Shown here: piece after piece, positions 1 to 12,353 of the stretch
How positions within the stretch are numbered: position 1 is the stretch's first letter
Layout of the letters: every line of letters starts with the position of its first letter
Origin: Cruorifilaria tuberocauda
Taxonomy: Eukaryota; Nematoda; Chromadorea; Rhabditida; Onchocercidae
DNA: 56,812 nucleotides
Assembly (NCBI GenBank): GCA_013365365.1
Contig: JABVXU010000359.1
Span: 1 to 56,812 of the forward strand
Reading direction: 5' to 3'
Made by a program: the position numbers and the translations under genes
Notes under the pieces: model-generated
What the model saw: only the letters and a program-made list of their open reading frames with translations
Database searches by the model: none
What the model was told of the DNA's origin: nothing

Positions 1-30
1 CACACACACATACACACACACACACACACG
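1..30. repeat. (CA)n microsatellite
   Basis: The window opens with an almost pure CA dinucleotide run with a single T interruption and a terminal CG. It probably continues to the left of the window. Nothing suggests it is coding. Confidence 0.9.
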
Positions 31-511
31 CATTGTGTTGAAGTAACTAAGAGAGCGCTGATAAAGTAATTTTTTAGGAGAGACAGAACTATACAACTGT
101 TACACTTCTCAGGATCTTCAAGAGGTCCTCCGGTTGCGATTGCTTTTTTTTAATTTTAATACAAGTTATCTCAATGAAATTCCATTTTATCTTCACTATC
201 AAATCTTTTTTCTTTCATTTCATAATTTTCTAATTAATTTTACTTCAATGGATTAAAATATACTTTTGATGGATTTCACTATATTTTTGATCCTCTTACA
301 TATTCGATTTCATCTTCACTATCATATCTGATTTATTTCTTGAGTCAATCTATTTCTTTTAATTCTCAAGTATTTTAAATATTGCTTATAGTTTCGCAGT
401 GAATCAAATAGTTTTCATGATCAATTTTTTATAATGAAATGAATAATTTTTGCAATATTATTTTTTTTAATTTAGTTATTACTTTAGCATTTCAGCACTT
501 TATACTTTTAG

Positions 512-3162
512 ATTCTTTTTGAAATAAATATGGAACTACAGCGACAAATCGCTAATGGGAATCTTGCCTTCCCTACTGCAACTGTAAAAGCACCATTTCT
601 TGAACTTGGCATATTCCATGTTGAGTAAGTTTTTTACTTCTAATTTTTCGAATTTGATCTTTTTCTCAAAACTTAAAAACGTCAAACTTTTATTTCTTGT
701 CAAAATGGAATATTTCAGGTGTTCTTCTTCAATATTTTTGTCTTTTTTACATTTATAATGATTAAAATGTAAGTTAGTCATTTTTAAGTGACCATTAATG
801 CTCTTTCATCTTTTAAAGAAGTTAAGGATTATTTTCAAAGAATGGATAAAATGATCAAAATTCAATGTGATAACTAATTACACGGCGAATCGATTGATAC
901 TTCATACTGCACAATTTATCCAGAAAGATTAGACTAAGATTAAACTGAAACATTGTGGAAATAAAGAGATGAGCAAATAAAGCTACCAGTAAATAACAAT
1001 TTTGTAAGCAATTTCTAGGCTAACTTTGAAATATCTGCGAAATGAAAATACATTAGGAATTTCGCAAAGCTTTTGATAGATCTTCATTATTACGAAGGTT
1101 GTTTAATTAAATTTTGAGGTATGAATTAATTAATTGGATCTAAGAGGAAATGAATATAATAATTTATTTCGCAGATGTTTTATTCTACTTCTCGTTGGAT
1201 TTTAGCAGCAGAAATTGCAGAAATTTAGGGCAAAAGCAGAAAATTATTGCGCAGAATTTGCAATAAATTTCGGCCGAAAGATGATAATCATATAATCATC
1301 AATACGTAATCGTTGTTATCAGTTATACTCAACAGATAATAAAAATTCATAATTTCTGGGAACTTTTTATTAACCAAAGCTTTTTGAAATAAGTTTCACA
1401 AAAGATTGCAATGAATAAATTAAATATCAAACTTAATTATTTATTAATTACATTACTCAAAATGGTCAACGGGTCTTTGTATTATCATTTATTCTCATTC
1501 TCAAGTTGATAGTTTTTTTCTTTTTCAAGTTTATTGTAGAAATTCTACAATACAAGCAAAAACGAAATCAATCTTTAAGAGGTTGCATATATGTTTTGTG
1601 CATCTGAAGAAGTTCGGAATATCCTCTTCAGATAAGTAAATGAATATAATCAAAGTGATAGTAATAATTAGGAAGTTTTAGAAATTTCATCCCGGATATG
1701 TTTATGCATGAAGTCAATATTATGAGTCAAATCATGCTAATAAATGTTAGCCCCTGTAGAGTTGATCACATCTAAATTATCATTTCAAAATCCAGCACTT
1801 AACATATGTCAACAATTTATCTTTAATTGCCATCTTCAGTCCAAAAAATGCCTCATCTTTAGTTTAAAGATTAATAATAATACCAGTAATAATAATAAAT
1901 TTTTCTCGGCAACAATGATAATAATAGTAATATCACTTTGGGGTCTCTTTTCATACTTGGGAACAAATCTCATTCTAAGAAACTGAATGATGGCTATTTA
2001 AGCAAAATTTTCTAATTTCAATAAAATAACTGTGGCAATGAAGAAATGGATTGCAATTAATGAAGAGGACAATGGACAAAGTTAAATTTATTTAATTCAA
2101 TGATAATTAACATACATAGTTGCCAAAATCCTGAAAGATTAAGCTTCAAATACTTATTTCTCTAATTTTAAGTTAAGTAAAAATAAAATTCAATCTCCCT
2201 TTTTTTACTACCTTTTTTCATTTTTATTTAATAATTTTTTTATTAAATTAAAATTATTAAGAATTTTTAAAAATTTAATTTAGCAATATTTAATAAAATA
2301 AAGTAAAATTAAATAACATAGTTAGTTAGCAAACCATTGCTTTTTCATATTTTATTTTAAAATATCGTCTTAAGTTAATCAATTTAGATCAAATCTTCTA
2401 ATAATCTATAGCCCTTTTATAATAAAGATGGAAATAGAAATAGTTTCTCATTCATTTCTTATAATAAACCTTTATATTAGATATTAATTGGCAATTATTT
2501 TCTTAACTTTGCTTTTTCATTTAAATTCAATCTAACTTAATTCATTGTTAATGGCTACATCCAAATTATTGTAAATTTGAAAATTTCGTTTAAAATTCAC
2601 TTACTATTCATTATTAATTTTCTTTATTTTTTTGCATTCTTAAAATGAAATTTGTTCTCAAGCAAAATTGATTGTCTTCAGAATATGGGCAAAATTAATT
2701 TCTTCACATTTCAATTGAATTAAAATTCTTTGAATTCTTGATTACAATGTGGTAGTTTGAGAAAAATACATTCTTTTTGCATTCTTCAAATTCACTTTCA
2801 ATAAAAACAAAAAAAAGGACGAAAAGAAACTTTTGTGTAAATTGAAACTTAGAACAACACGAGAATTTCTCGAAAATGTTACAAACGATAAATATAACTT
2901 CTGTAATGATAATAAAATTGGAAATTTATCGACAGAGCTGTCTAATAGGTTCATCAACATTTCTGATCACGGAAAACTGGATATTTCCATTCATCTTAAT
3001 TTATTCTTTATCAGTGCCACACTAAATCTGCACATAATTGCTTATTTCAGGATTTCATTCAAGGGGGTTAAACCGTCGAAGATCAAATTAATCCGGATGT
3101 CACCGGATGTATTGTTTGTATTGAGTTATTCCGGAAAATGGGAGAAAAATTCTTCCAAGAAG
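512..3162 (+). CDS. Two internal exons of an unrecognised gene running in from the left
   Basis: Exon a (512-624) follows the pyrimidine-rich acceptor ACTTTTAG and ends at the strong donor GTAAGT. It starts in phase 0 and ends in phase 2, and reads ILFEINMELQRQIANGNLAF and onward. Exon b (3051-3162) follows TTATTTCAG and ends AAGAAG before GTAAAATC, entering in phase 2 and leaving in phase 0. The join restores a glutamate codon (GA|G), and b reads ISFKGVKPSKIKLIR and onward. The base composition is richer than the AT-rich flanks. The mix of hydrophobic and basic residues looks like folded protein, but I do not recognise a family. A further possible exon, 78-124 after TTTTTTAG, reads ERQNYTTVTLLRIFK but ends in phase 2 and does not join exon a directly. 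A translation start must lie further left, so the gene is cut by the window edge. One phase-compatible continuation is an acceptor at 3785 leading into the open frame that stops at 4566-4568; together with a and b this would give 335 codons. Confidence 0.4.
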
Positions 3163-3407
3163 GTAAAATCTGATATGATATCAAGTCATTTATCGATGCA
3201 ACTTCAATTCAAAGCGATGATTGGCAGGATGTTTTACAAAAAGATTAGTGGCTAAACGAATTTTAGATTGGGAGCGACTCCTGATCCTACAAACAAAAGA
3301 TGTAGGAAAAAGTTGCAAATATATGAACCACTGGAAGAAAAATGAAGCTAATGTGAAAATTTGTGCAAATCTACCGTTCTTCGATCGAGATATATTTAGG
3401 ATATACA

Positions 3408-3497
3408 ATGGAGAATATTCATCAGTTGATGGAACAGAGGTGTGCCAAAGTGATGGAAGAGAGACTGGAGAAAGTGTATTTGCCGAAGGGGAAGTAA
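3408..3497 (+). other. Short open frame (29 codons) ended by five stops in a row
   Basis: From an ATG at 3408 the frame encodes a charged, helix-prone peptide (MENIHQLMEQRCAKVMEERL and onward to PKGK). It stops at TAA 3495, followed at once in the same frame by TGA, TAA, TGA and TAA (to 3509). The long open frame at 3510-4568 resumes in exactly this frame. The stretch is less AT-rich than the surrounding introns. It could be a short upstream frame in the leader of the next gene, a decayed exon or chance; no splice sites that would remove the stops are convincing. Confidence 0.3.
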
Positions 3498-3509
3498 TGA
3501 TAATGATAA

Positions 3510-4568
3510 GTAGGTAGAGGTAGGAGCAGCCGGAAAAGTAGAAGGAACAGTGTGTGTACAACAAAGCATATGTGGGGTGGAACAGGTGATATCGAAGAAG
3601 CTGGCAGCATACCAGCCACATATCCTAGGCACGAAACGTCTGTACCGAGTGGAACTGATACAGCATCGGGTCATTGCTATCCCATCACTATCACTACTAC
3701 CACCACTATCAGTACCGATACTACTACCATTACTGTCACTACTGCCATAACTTTACTTCATTCCAATATTTTAATGAATGGACAGTATATCACAACAGGT
3801 GATAATAATAGGGCGAAAGAGATAATGAATGGAAATGATACTATGGCTACTGAGATAGATAATGCTGTGCAGGATGTTTCGTCATCGCATTCGTCTGGTA
3901 ATAATTCAAGTCCTGGAAGATCTCGGAATATAGATCTCGAAATTAACTCTACAAAAGATGAAAGCGATCGAAAGAATTATCTGAAGAAAGAAGAGATGGA
4001 GAAAAGGGAAGAAAGGATGGAAGAAAAAGATATTATTCGATCACCGCCAATAAAATTGATTCGTAAACCGTCCGAAGAAGGCTTTCATCAAATTGTCAAA
4101 TTTACAAAGCGTGTAACACGAAGAGGCAAAACGGAAATTCCGGAATCGAAGTCGTTTACTCATACTGAATTTAACGACCAAAAAAAATCTTTATCAGTAA
4201 AGGAAGATCTTTGTGCAGTATCAGTTAGGAAAGATTTGGCAAACCTAGAATTAGATAATTGCACCATTTGTATAGAACAAAATTTAAGTTCAGATATTCA
4301 ACCTCGACTTGAATATTGTGATCCAACTGATAAAATCCTTCTTGGTTCTGCTCACAGTGACGATGATATTAGCACAGAGTCAAAGTTTTTAAGTTGTGAA
4401 TCAATTTGTGCCAAATCGAAAGAAACTGATAAAACTATGGTAGTAGTTGATGATTTATCGCAATCGGTCCAGAAACAACAGGATCAACAAAAGTATGACG
4501 AAACAGAAAATTATCTGGAAATTGGTGGACCAAAGACGGCTGATAATAAATCAAAAATGTTTGTTTGA
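3510..4568 (+). CDS. Low-complexity protein, unrecognised; start uncertain
   Basis: An uninterrupted frame runs from just after the stop cluster at 3495-3509 to TGA at 4566-4568. Possible starts are ATG 3570 (332 residues) or ATG 3774 (264 residues). Alternatively the part from 3786 is the last exon of the gene carried by exons 512-624 and 3051-3162, because the acceptor ending at 3785 has the right phase. The first third contains an ACT/ACC-type trinucleotide run giving a Thr/Ile-rich stretch (about 3682-3750). Then follow a Ser/Asn-rich segment, a very charged helix-like segment (KKEEMEKREERMEEKD, near 3985-4030), a basic patch (KFTKRVTRRGK) and an acidic, Ser-rich tail. There is no signal peptide, membrane segment or known domain. 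An ATTAAA about 60 bases after the stop (4629-4634) could serve in 3' end formation. The low-complexity composition suggests a disordered protein; I assign no function. Confidence 0.5.
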   Translation, partial: VGRGRSSRKSRRNSVCTTKHMWGGTGDIEEAGSIPATYPRHETSVPSGTDTASGHCYPITITTTTTISTDTTTITVTTAITLLHSNILMNGQYITTGDNNRAKEIMNGNDTMATEIDNAVQDVSSSHSSGNNSSPGRSRNIDLEINSTKDESDRKNYLKKEEMEKREERMEEKDIIRSPPIKLIRKPSEEGFHQIVKFTKRVTRRGKTEIPESKSFTHTEFNDQKKSLSVKEDLCAVSVRKDLANLELDNCTICIEQNLSSDIQPRLEYCDPTDKILLGSAHSDDDISTESKFLSCESICAKSKETDKTMVVVDDLSQSVQKQQDQQKYDETENYLEIGGPKTADNKSKMFV

Positions 4569-4639
4569 GCTTGTTATCAGATTCTCTCAAATTTTTAGTT
4601 GGTTGTTAATTCAAATTATAAATTTTTCATTAAAGTAGT

Positions 4640-7600
4640 CTGAAAATTTCCCAATCTTTTAAAGTGAATACCATCGAAATCTTCTGCAACTTTTTAGCTT
4701 CCTAATATGATTTCTTCTTTTGAAGTGACTTATTCCTTTTATCACTAATGCAATCTATTCATATTATTAATTATGGATCGCAAATTATTCACTGGGAAGT
4801 AACTTAACATTTCTTATCTGTTTCAAAATCGCTTAAACAATTTGTGCTTTCAGTTGTTGCGTTAATTACTGTAGTATAATCAATTTAATGCATGTTTTAA
4901 TTTTCATTTACAAATTTAAATTTAGATGATTAAATTTTAGTTGGATAAGTTGGCACTTATCAGCGCGGATCTGTTTTTCAAGATATTAAAATTAATACAT
5001 TAATAATAAGAAAAGTATTTTATTCGTAATACATAAATTTTTTCTTACTTTTTCGTTGTAATATTTTTAAAACGAAATGGACTACTTATCGCATCGCTTC
5101 ATCTCATCGTTTGTAAAGAAACATTTTTCTTTTTTTGTGCTACTTTTTAGAAATTAACAAAAATTTAAAATTCAAAGTGCAAATAGTAATTTCATAAATT
5201 AGTATAATTTTTAAAATAAAATATCTGAAAGAATTTTTATTTCAATTCAAAAGATTATGGAAAAATATTTTTTCATTTCAGACTTTTCATTGTCAGTAAA
5301 TCATTCAGAGTAGCTATCATTAGCCTCTATTACCTGATTGCAGGCAATTATTTCTTTAGCTATATTATTTTCTCTATTTCTATCTTATTCCATTACTCTT
5401 ATACTGAGAATAGCGAAATTTGATAATTCTATAACTACATAGAAGTCCTTGTTGGATAAAATACCTGTTACCTGAGTTGTTATTTTAAAACTGCTCAAAT
5501 TAAACTGCCAAGTCGTTATTTGATAGTTTAAGAAATACAGAAATTAAAAAGTTTATACTAATAGGAATATAAAATATTTATAAAGATTGAAATATTTATC
5601 ATCTTTAAAGCCCTTCATTACCTTCAAAACTATCTCAAATTTCTTAAGCAAATCACATGTTTCGCATATATTTCACTATATCATTTACTTCACTAATGAA
5701 AGTATCGCTATTGTCAGCTTATTGAAGAGTATCTTCAGAAATAATTATGAAGTCATGGTTTTTCTTTTCTTTCGTTTTTCAATATCACAAAGATATTTTC
5801 TTCAGTTTTATTACTTCAATATGTTTGAAGCAGCAAGAATTAGAATTTGCCCATCACACATATTTTTATGCATAAAGTTTATTGAACGTTGCAACTAACT
5901 TCTCTATTAACCCATTTATTATACAGACTGAAAATTATTAGAATATAAAATTTTTTCAGCTAGAAATTCTAAATTTCTTAACTGCTAATAATTGTTAATT
6001 GTCAAGTGGAAATTTCAACCATTATTAATAAATGTGAGGTGGCAAAATGCATAGTTAAATTATCGCAAATAATGCCGCAAAATCTCAATTTTAAATTTTG
6101 TCAATAAAATTATATTAAAATTACTAAATTTGGTGAAACCATTCTTTATTTTATAGGATTCTAAGATTTATACATATCTTGGTATCTTATTCTAATTTCT
6201 GATTGCTGCAAAATAAATTGACTATACACTTATCATTCACTCTCAAAAAATCTTATTTATCTCTTATCATTCATAAGGAAGAAGCACATTCAACTCTTTC
6301 AGCTTGAATTGGTTTATTTTATATTTGCATTATTATTATACCAAATTCCCTCTATATTATATATGTTTTCAGTCTCATTTTACATTTTGATATCTTAAAG
6401 ATGCGAATCTCAATGATTAAGATAAGTTTCAAATTTCAAGATTTGGAAGTGGAATCATTGAAAAGTTTTAGTATTGATCACATATGTTATAGGATTAACT
6501 AAACCGTTAACTTTACAATCATCACTTCTCTTGCTAGTCATTTGAAGTAGCTGTCAATTTGATGACAATTTTCAAATCCTCAGCACAATATCAGCAACGA
6601 TTTATGTGTGATCGAGATATTGAAAGAAGATAAAAATTATTTCTGAAATATTAGAAGACTTTCTTATGATTTCTTATTATTCCAATACTTCAAAAAACAC
6701 TTTTGTAAATATAATTTTGAGAAATTCTGAAATGTTAATTAAGTTTCTGAAATCAACGGAACATTGAATTTTTTTTGGTTTTAAACTTAATACACTGTTG
6801 AAAAATATGAAAGTATGAAATTTTCAAGATGTATCAATATACGCTATATTCTGATGACCTTTTTGGAAGAAATATGAACTGAGATTTATTCATTGTCATG
6901 TATCATCTCAATTGTTAGTTAATTTATAGATCTAATTATTTTTAATAGTTATTATTTGAAGCTATGAATTTATTGGAAGATCGATTACTCTGCTTTTCAG
7001 AACGCTTGATAGCAATTAGAATATTACGAATTCTGTTTAAATGAAAAAAAAACTAGATTTGAACTATCGAAATTTCACGTATGGATAAACAGATTATATT
7101 ACTGCATATACCTACAGGAATTGAAAGTAACGAAGCAGTCCCTAACCGATAGAAGACAAATTTCTGCAATACTGCATTTTTGATTAAACGATGCATTTGT
7201 TAAGAATGGTTCAAAATTGCAGTAACAAATAATAGCATTGCTATTCCCACGAATTTCCAAATACATTTTTTTTTACAATTAATCCTTTCGTTTTTCCTTC
7301 AAGTAACAAGTAACAAGGAAAGGAAAATATATATTAGAAGTGTTGAAGCCAGAAAAATAGATTGATAATAGAAATTAAGTTTTCGATAATTCTATCTCAG
7401 GGATGGAAGTGAAACTTTTCGATATTGGTAATCTTCAATAATTTTAAGATTTGTTGTTAAACAGTTTTTAATAAAGATTGAACAGTTAAATGCAGTGGAA
7501 ATTCTAACAGATTATAAATAAATTTTTAAGCATCACTGGATCTATTTGATCCTAAGCAGATTTTATTTTTCCTTTTTAACATTTTGTTATCATAACGACA

Positions 7601-7799
7601 AATTGTCTGTCATAATCTTGTTATTCATTCATTCAGAAGTTTACTTTTCTGATATTTCATTGTACTAAATTTTAATATTAGTTCTTTAAATAATTTATAA
7701 CAATACGTTCAACTTTAAGTTAATTTCCATTATTTATTAAATCAAAAACTTATTGAAACAAGAAATAAACTTTATGATTAAATTATATGAAAATTTCAG
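4640..7799. other. AT-rich region, no gene seen
   Basis: Open frames here are short, rich in Phe, Ile, Asn and Lys, and lack convincing splice sites. I see no RNA gene, mobile element or strong repeat. It is probably intergenic or intronic. Confidence 0.6.
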
Positions 7800-7913
7800 T
7801 CCTACAACAATGCAGAAAACAATATTATACAAATCACCTCAAACTCGAGTGATATTGAGGAAGAAACGATGTAATGAATGTTTCGCTGATGCTATTTTTA
7901 ATGCTTCTGACAG
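7800..7913 (+). CDS. Candidate isolated exon
   Basis: A good acceptor (AAATTTCAG) at 7799 and a donor after GACAG (GTTTCC) enclose 114 bases that stay open in one frame (PTTMQKTILYKSPQTRVILR, then KKRCNECFADAIFNASD). Entry and exit are both phase 2. Its exit joins in frame to a second candidate, 10254-10482, restoring a serine codon. The peptide has two close cysteines and a basic patch but no family I can name. Neither candidate connects in phase to the confident downstream gene at 12354, so they may belong to a separate gene or be chance open frames. Confidence 0.25.
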
Positions 7914-10253
7914 GTTTCCACCTCTTTTTTTTCTCGTGAAAACTTCATCTGATCGATTAATTATCCAATCTTGTTAGCAAAACATTTCCATTTCTGATTT
8001 ATGAATCAAATTGCTTTCTAAGTTAAATCTTTCCCATTAATTCATAACCATTCGAAACTGATTTTTGATGTTCTTTTATCGTATTCTTTAGCAGAATCAC
8101 TTTTGTAGGAAAGATAAGATACTGTTTTAAACGATTGAACCCTTTTGGGAGAAAAAGTCAGCTTGTTGTTGGGAGAGAACCGATATAAGATTTCACGGAA
8201 ATATATTGCAATATTAGAAATATTAAAACGTTAAATTCCTCAACTTCACTTTAAATAGCAGTTGTTGGCAGTACGAATAATTATCTTACAACTTCTATTC
8301 ATCGAATTCTCACATCTATAAATCGACTAAAATTTTCGCAATTTATTGGAGATTGTATTATCAGTTCCTAATGATTGAAATTAACACAATTCTTTCATTT
8401 CATTTAAAGCTATTAGGATAATTAGTGTTAGAAATTTTCGGATTCTTTTTCCCTTCAAATTTTTTCAGCATTTTAAATTATCTCTAATTTAAATATTTCA
8501 AATCATCAACATATTAAACTTTCTAATTTTTGCACAAAAATTTTATCATTCTTGCGATGACACAATTCACTATTGCAATTCATTATGCCATAATGCTGCA
8601 AAATCTGAAATTTGAAATTTGATTTGCAGAAGTAAGATTTTATGATTTCCAGATTATATAGAATGCTGTATATGAAGTTTAAAGCATTTATCTTGTAACA
8701 TTTTTATTAAATTTTATTTTATAGTTAGCTTAACAATTTTCAATTTAAATTAATTTGCAAAAAATGTGTAAATCTATCCTTTGAATAGAAAAAAGTCACA
8801 TTGTACATAAAAGATGATAAAAGTCTGTCGAAACGGAATGAATTATATTCAGGAAGTAACATTGTGATAATGATAGTATCGCTTTTAAATTTGCTTACTT
8901 CTGTTAGCCTTTAGAATCTCATCTTGCCTCCTCTTTCCATTTCTTCCCTTCTCATCTATCCCTTATTTCATTTCATTCTTGCAAAAGTCATCTCTCCCAT
9001 CCTTACGATTATTTACTTTTGATATAAAAAAGAGCAATAGAAGATTTAGTCCTTTCACTATCAAAACATCACGAATCTCCACGCTATTGTAATTTTATCC
9101 ATCTTAAATGAATTATAATTCTATTAGTTTTATTATAATTTTATTAATTTAATGAATTTATACTGCTTTGCTGTCCAGTTAGAGACTGAATAGAGCAATG
9201 AAATACATTCTGGCATTCTGGCTACTCAATATTTGTAGATTAAAATCTGACAATTTTCTGATAACAATAAATCCTGTGAAACCACGACAGTAAGAGTAAT
9301 GGCCTAAACTATTCATTAGAACGAACTTCTAAATCGTGTAAAACAGGCAAAATTTGTTTAGTGACGAAAATTTTTAAAGTGATTGATTAATGTCGAATAT
9401 CGTTCGAAATAATCGTTCAGACGACCAATATATGTATGGGTGGGCTTTCAAGGAAATCTCCAGAATATAAGAAGGATTTAAAAAGAGAAAAAGATATTTT
9501 TCTTTAATTCCTTTTCTCTTAGACTCTGAAAAAATTAAATTAAAGAAATATTTGTTTTAAAGATTTAATTATATGTGAAAAAAGAAAAAACGAATTGTTT
9601 TAATGGCTCTTTATAGCTTTCAATTATTAAATATAAGAAAGTTTCTTAACATTATGAATGCTTTTGTTAAAATATATTATATTCGATTATTCTTTGCAAT
9701 ATTTTTGAATATAATTTTGAAGAAATGAATTTAATTACTATTTAAAAAAAGACGTTAAACAAATGAAAACTTGTTCTTTGCCGAAAAAAAAATGTTTTGA
9801 TCAAAATTCATATAGACTCTTAGCAGATTTTCTTTTTTGCCCTATAACCTATTCTAGGATATAAATAAATCAATCTATCAATTGATTTTTATGAAGAAAT
9901 TTAGAAATCTTATTCAGAATAAAACAATAAGTTTTTAGTAATAATCAAGTTTCTAGTAGAACGATTTTTAGATTTTTCATATCTCTTTCATCTTTCATAC
10001 ATGAAAAAATGAATTTTTATGAAATTCTAAATAATTTGAACACAACTAAATGCATATATTGGATGAAATGAGCATTGCTCTATCGGATTATATTTGTTTC
10101 TCTTTTCAATTTCATTTCAATATCACTGAAAATTAGTTTTTGCATGATGAGGATTGATTTCAATTTTAAAATTATATTAGTTTAATGTTTCATCAATATC
10201 TTATTAATTAATGAATATTTTGTTTAGTTCGAAATTTTTAGAATAATTTTCAG

Positions 10254-10482
10254 CTTCACTTCATTCCAAACTTATCCAATCGTTTTGCAAAATCACTTAA
10301 AAATAATTGTTATATTTGTATTAATAGAAGTTTTAAGCAAACTGATGACGTCAAGTCATTGCAAAATCAATAATTATAAATTACGCAATACATTGTGGCC
10401 ATCGCTTCAGTATCACTCGGATAAAGATTTGGATATTAGCGAAAAATATGGATGGTTTGTTAGACTTTTTGCAACATTTTGA
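10254..10482 (+). CDS. Candidate terminal exon with a hydrophobic segment
   Basis: After the acceptor AATTTTCAG at 10253 the frame is open to TGA 10480-10482. It enters in phase 2, matching the exit of the candidate exon 7800-7913. It begins with a hydrophobic stretch (LKIIVIFVLIEVL) followed by a hydrophilic tail with a single Cys and the ending YGWFVRLFATF. The 3' half is less AT-rich than its surroundings. An internal GTTTGT (GGATG|GTTTGT) could instead serve as a donor. If read alone from a start codon it would resemble a short secreted or anchored peptide, but the first in-frame ATG falls after the hydrophobic segment. I do not recognise it. Confidence 0.25.
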
Positions 10483-12353
10483 TTATCATATCATCAGATT
10501 ATTTAGTTAAGAATTATCTATCGATTGATTATAGAAATATTTATCAATCGACTGTTTGTATGAATACCATTAAAATTCTAGTTCATAATATTTTAATGAT
10601 AGTTTTCATTAATATTACCATGTTTTTTCATAAATATCCGATATTTATCTGATTCTCTGTTTCAAATTTCCTTTTATGGCACAAATAAGGTTGACGAAGT
10701 AAATGTATTATCGGTAGCATAAATATTATCATATGACAATCAATGTTGAAACGGACCGATTGGAAAACAGATTGGATTAAAAATCATAAAATATGATCAA
10801 TATTAATGAAATTTCTGATTTCTTAATTTTGATTTCTGGTATGGTAACACAAAGTAGTTTTGTTGATATAGATAATATAATATGAAAATTTGATTAAGGA
10901 TTTCTTTAATCCTAACAGTTATTTCATTTCTCGATGATAAAAGTTTCTGATTTGTAATAGTCTAATTTCTCTTTCCGATCAATCTATGATTGCCGTATTT
11001 TTATTTTTTTTCAACTCTTTCTTTTATTTAATTAGATAAAAGTTTCTAGGATTTTAATACTAATCATCATATTTGTAATATATAAATAAAAATTCAATTA
11101 AGTTAAATCGATTGAAAATTGCACTATTTAATTAATTATTTGACTTTTAAAGAAGAGTATTTGATAAGTCAACATTTTTTAAGATGACATCAATGTATTG
11201 CCATGAAATGACAATCATCCGAAAATTCAATTTAAGTTAAACCATTCTTCCGGTATACTCATAATTCATCGTTCAACCATTTTTGAGATTTTAATACGCA
11301 TATCCTCAATACATCTTTTCCGTTTATTATCCGATCCGATATTTTCGTATGAAAAGGAGTACAAATCTTTTCCATCTTTATCTTCAATCTATTTCATGAA
11401 AGAAATTGAAGAAAATAAGTAGTCTAAGATTAAAGTTTTTTAATGAATTTATGTAAATAGCTTACTTACAGAACTCTATTAATAATTCCCTCTCTAAATG
11501 TATCTTACCGATTTTTGAGGTTGCCTCATATCTTACTGGAATACAACCTCTAATGGTATCTTTATTATCTAAAACATTTTCATAAATTGATTTAATCAAA
11601 TCTAATCTCTCGCCAGTTTCCTTCTCATTGGTCATTCTGATATTTCTTTGTATTTCTCTGATTTTGAAATGAATCTTTTGACCATCTCACTTATTTTTAT
11701 AGTTTTTAAAGACCTATTAACCTCATTTTATTTTTAATACCTAACACTAACAATTTTGAATTCGTATTTATTTAGTATTTTAGTGAATAAAACCGAGAAA
11801 AATCTCGAGAAAAATGATACGGAAAAATACATTATGAAATTATAAATGATATTTGTAAATGCATAATTGCATGCTTGAATACTTACAAAAATGTATCGTG
11901 CAAATAATATTTTTTGACTCATTTTGGCATCTCTGTGAGAATATTATTACTTGAAATAAAGAGAAAAACTGAATTGGTTATAAGTTAAACTTTTTCAGTT
12001 TTATATTTTTTGAAAAGGTTTTGAATTTTTTAGAAGTTTCTCAAAAAATTTCTATGGAAATATTTTAGAGAAGAGAACAAAGCCAATTTTAGATTAAAAC
12101 TTTTTTCAAACTATTTGGCTCCTTTATGGAACTCATTCTTCAAGCATGAAAATTTTCAAAAGGTTTTAATGAACTAATCAGGATTAAAAAAGCTTACTTA
12201 CCGCATATCTGATATTAAAAAATCTTTCAAATGAAATTCTTTCAATGTTTAAAAAAGGAAATTGAAAATTCCATTAGTCTTTTGATTTGCATGTTCAATA
12301 TTTTTCCACATTTATCACCAATTGATTTTTTTCTTTTTTGCGCAATCCGACAG

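Noticed and set aside
3190..3674. Minus-strand open frames rich in Leu, Ser, Tyr and His
   Set aside because: They mirror the purine-rich plus strand of this region, have no recognisable domain and conflict with the plus-strand frames.
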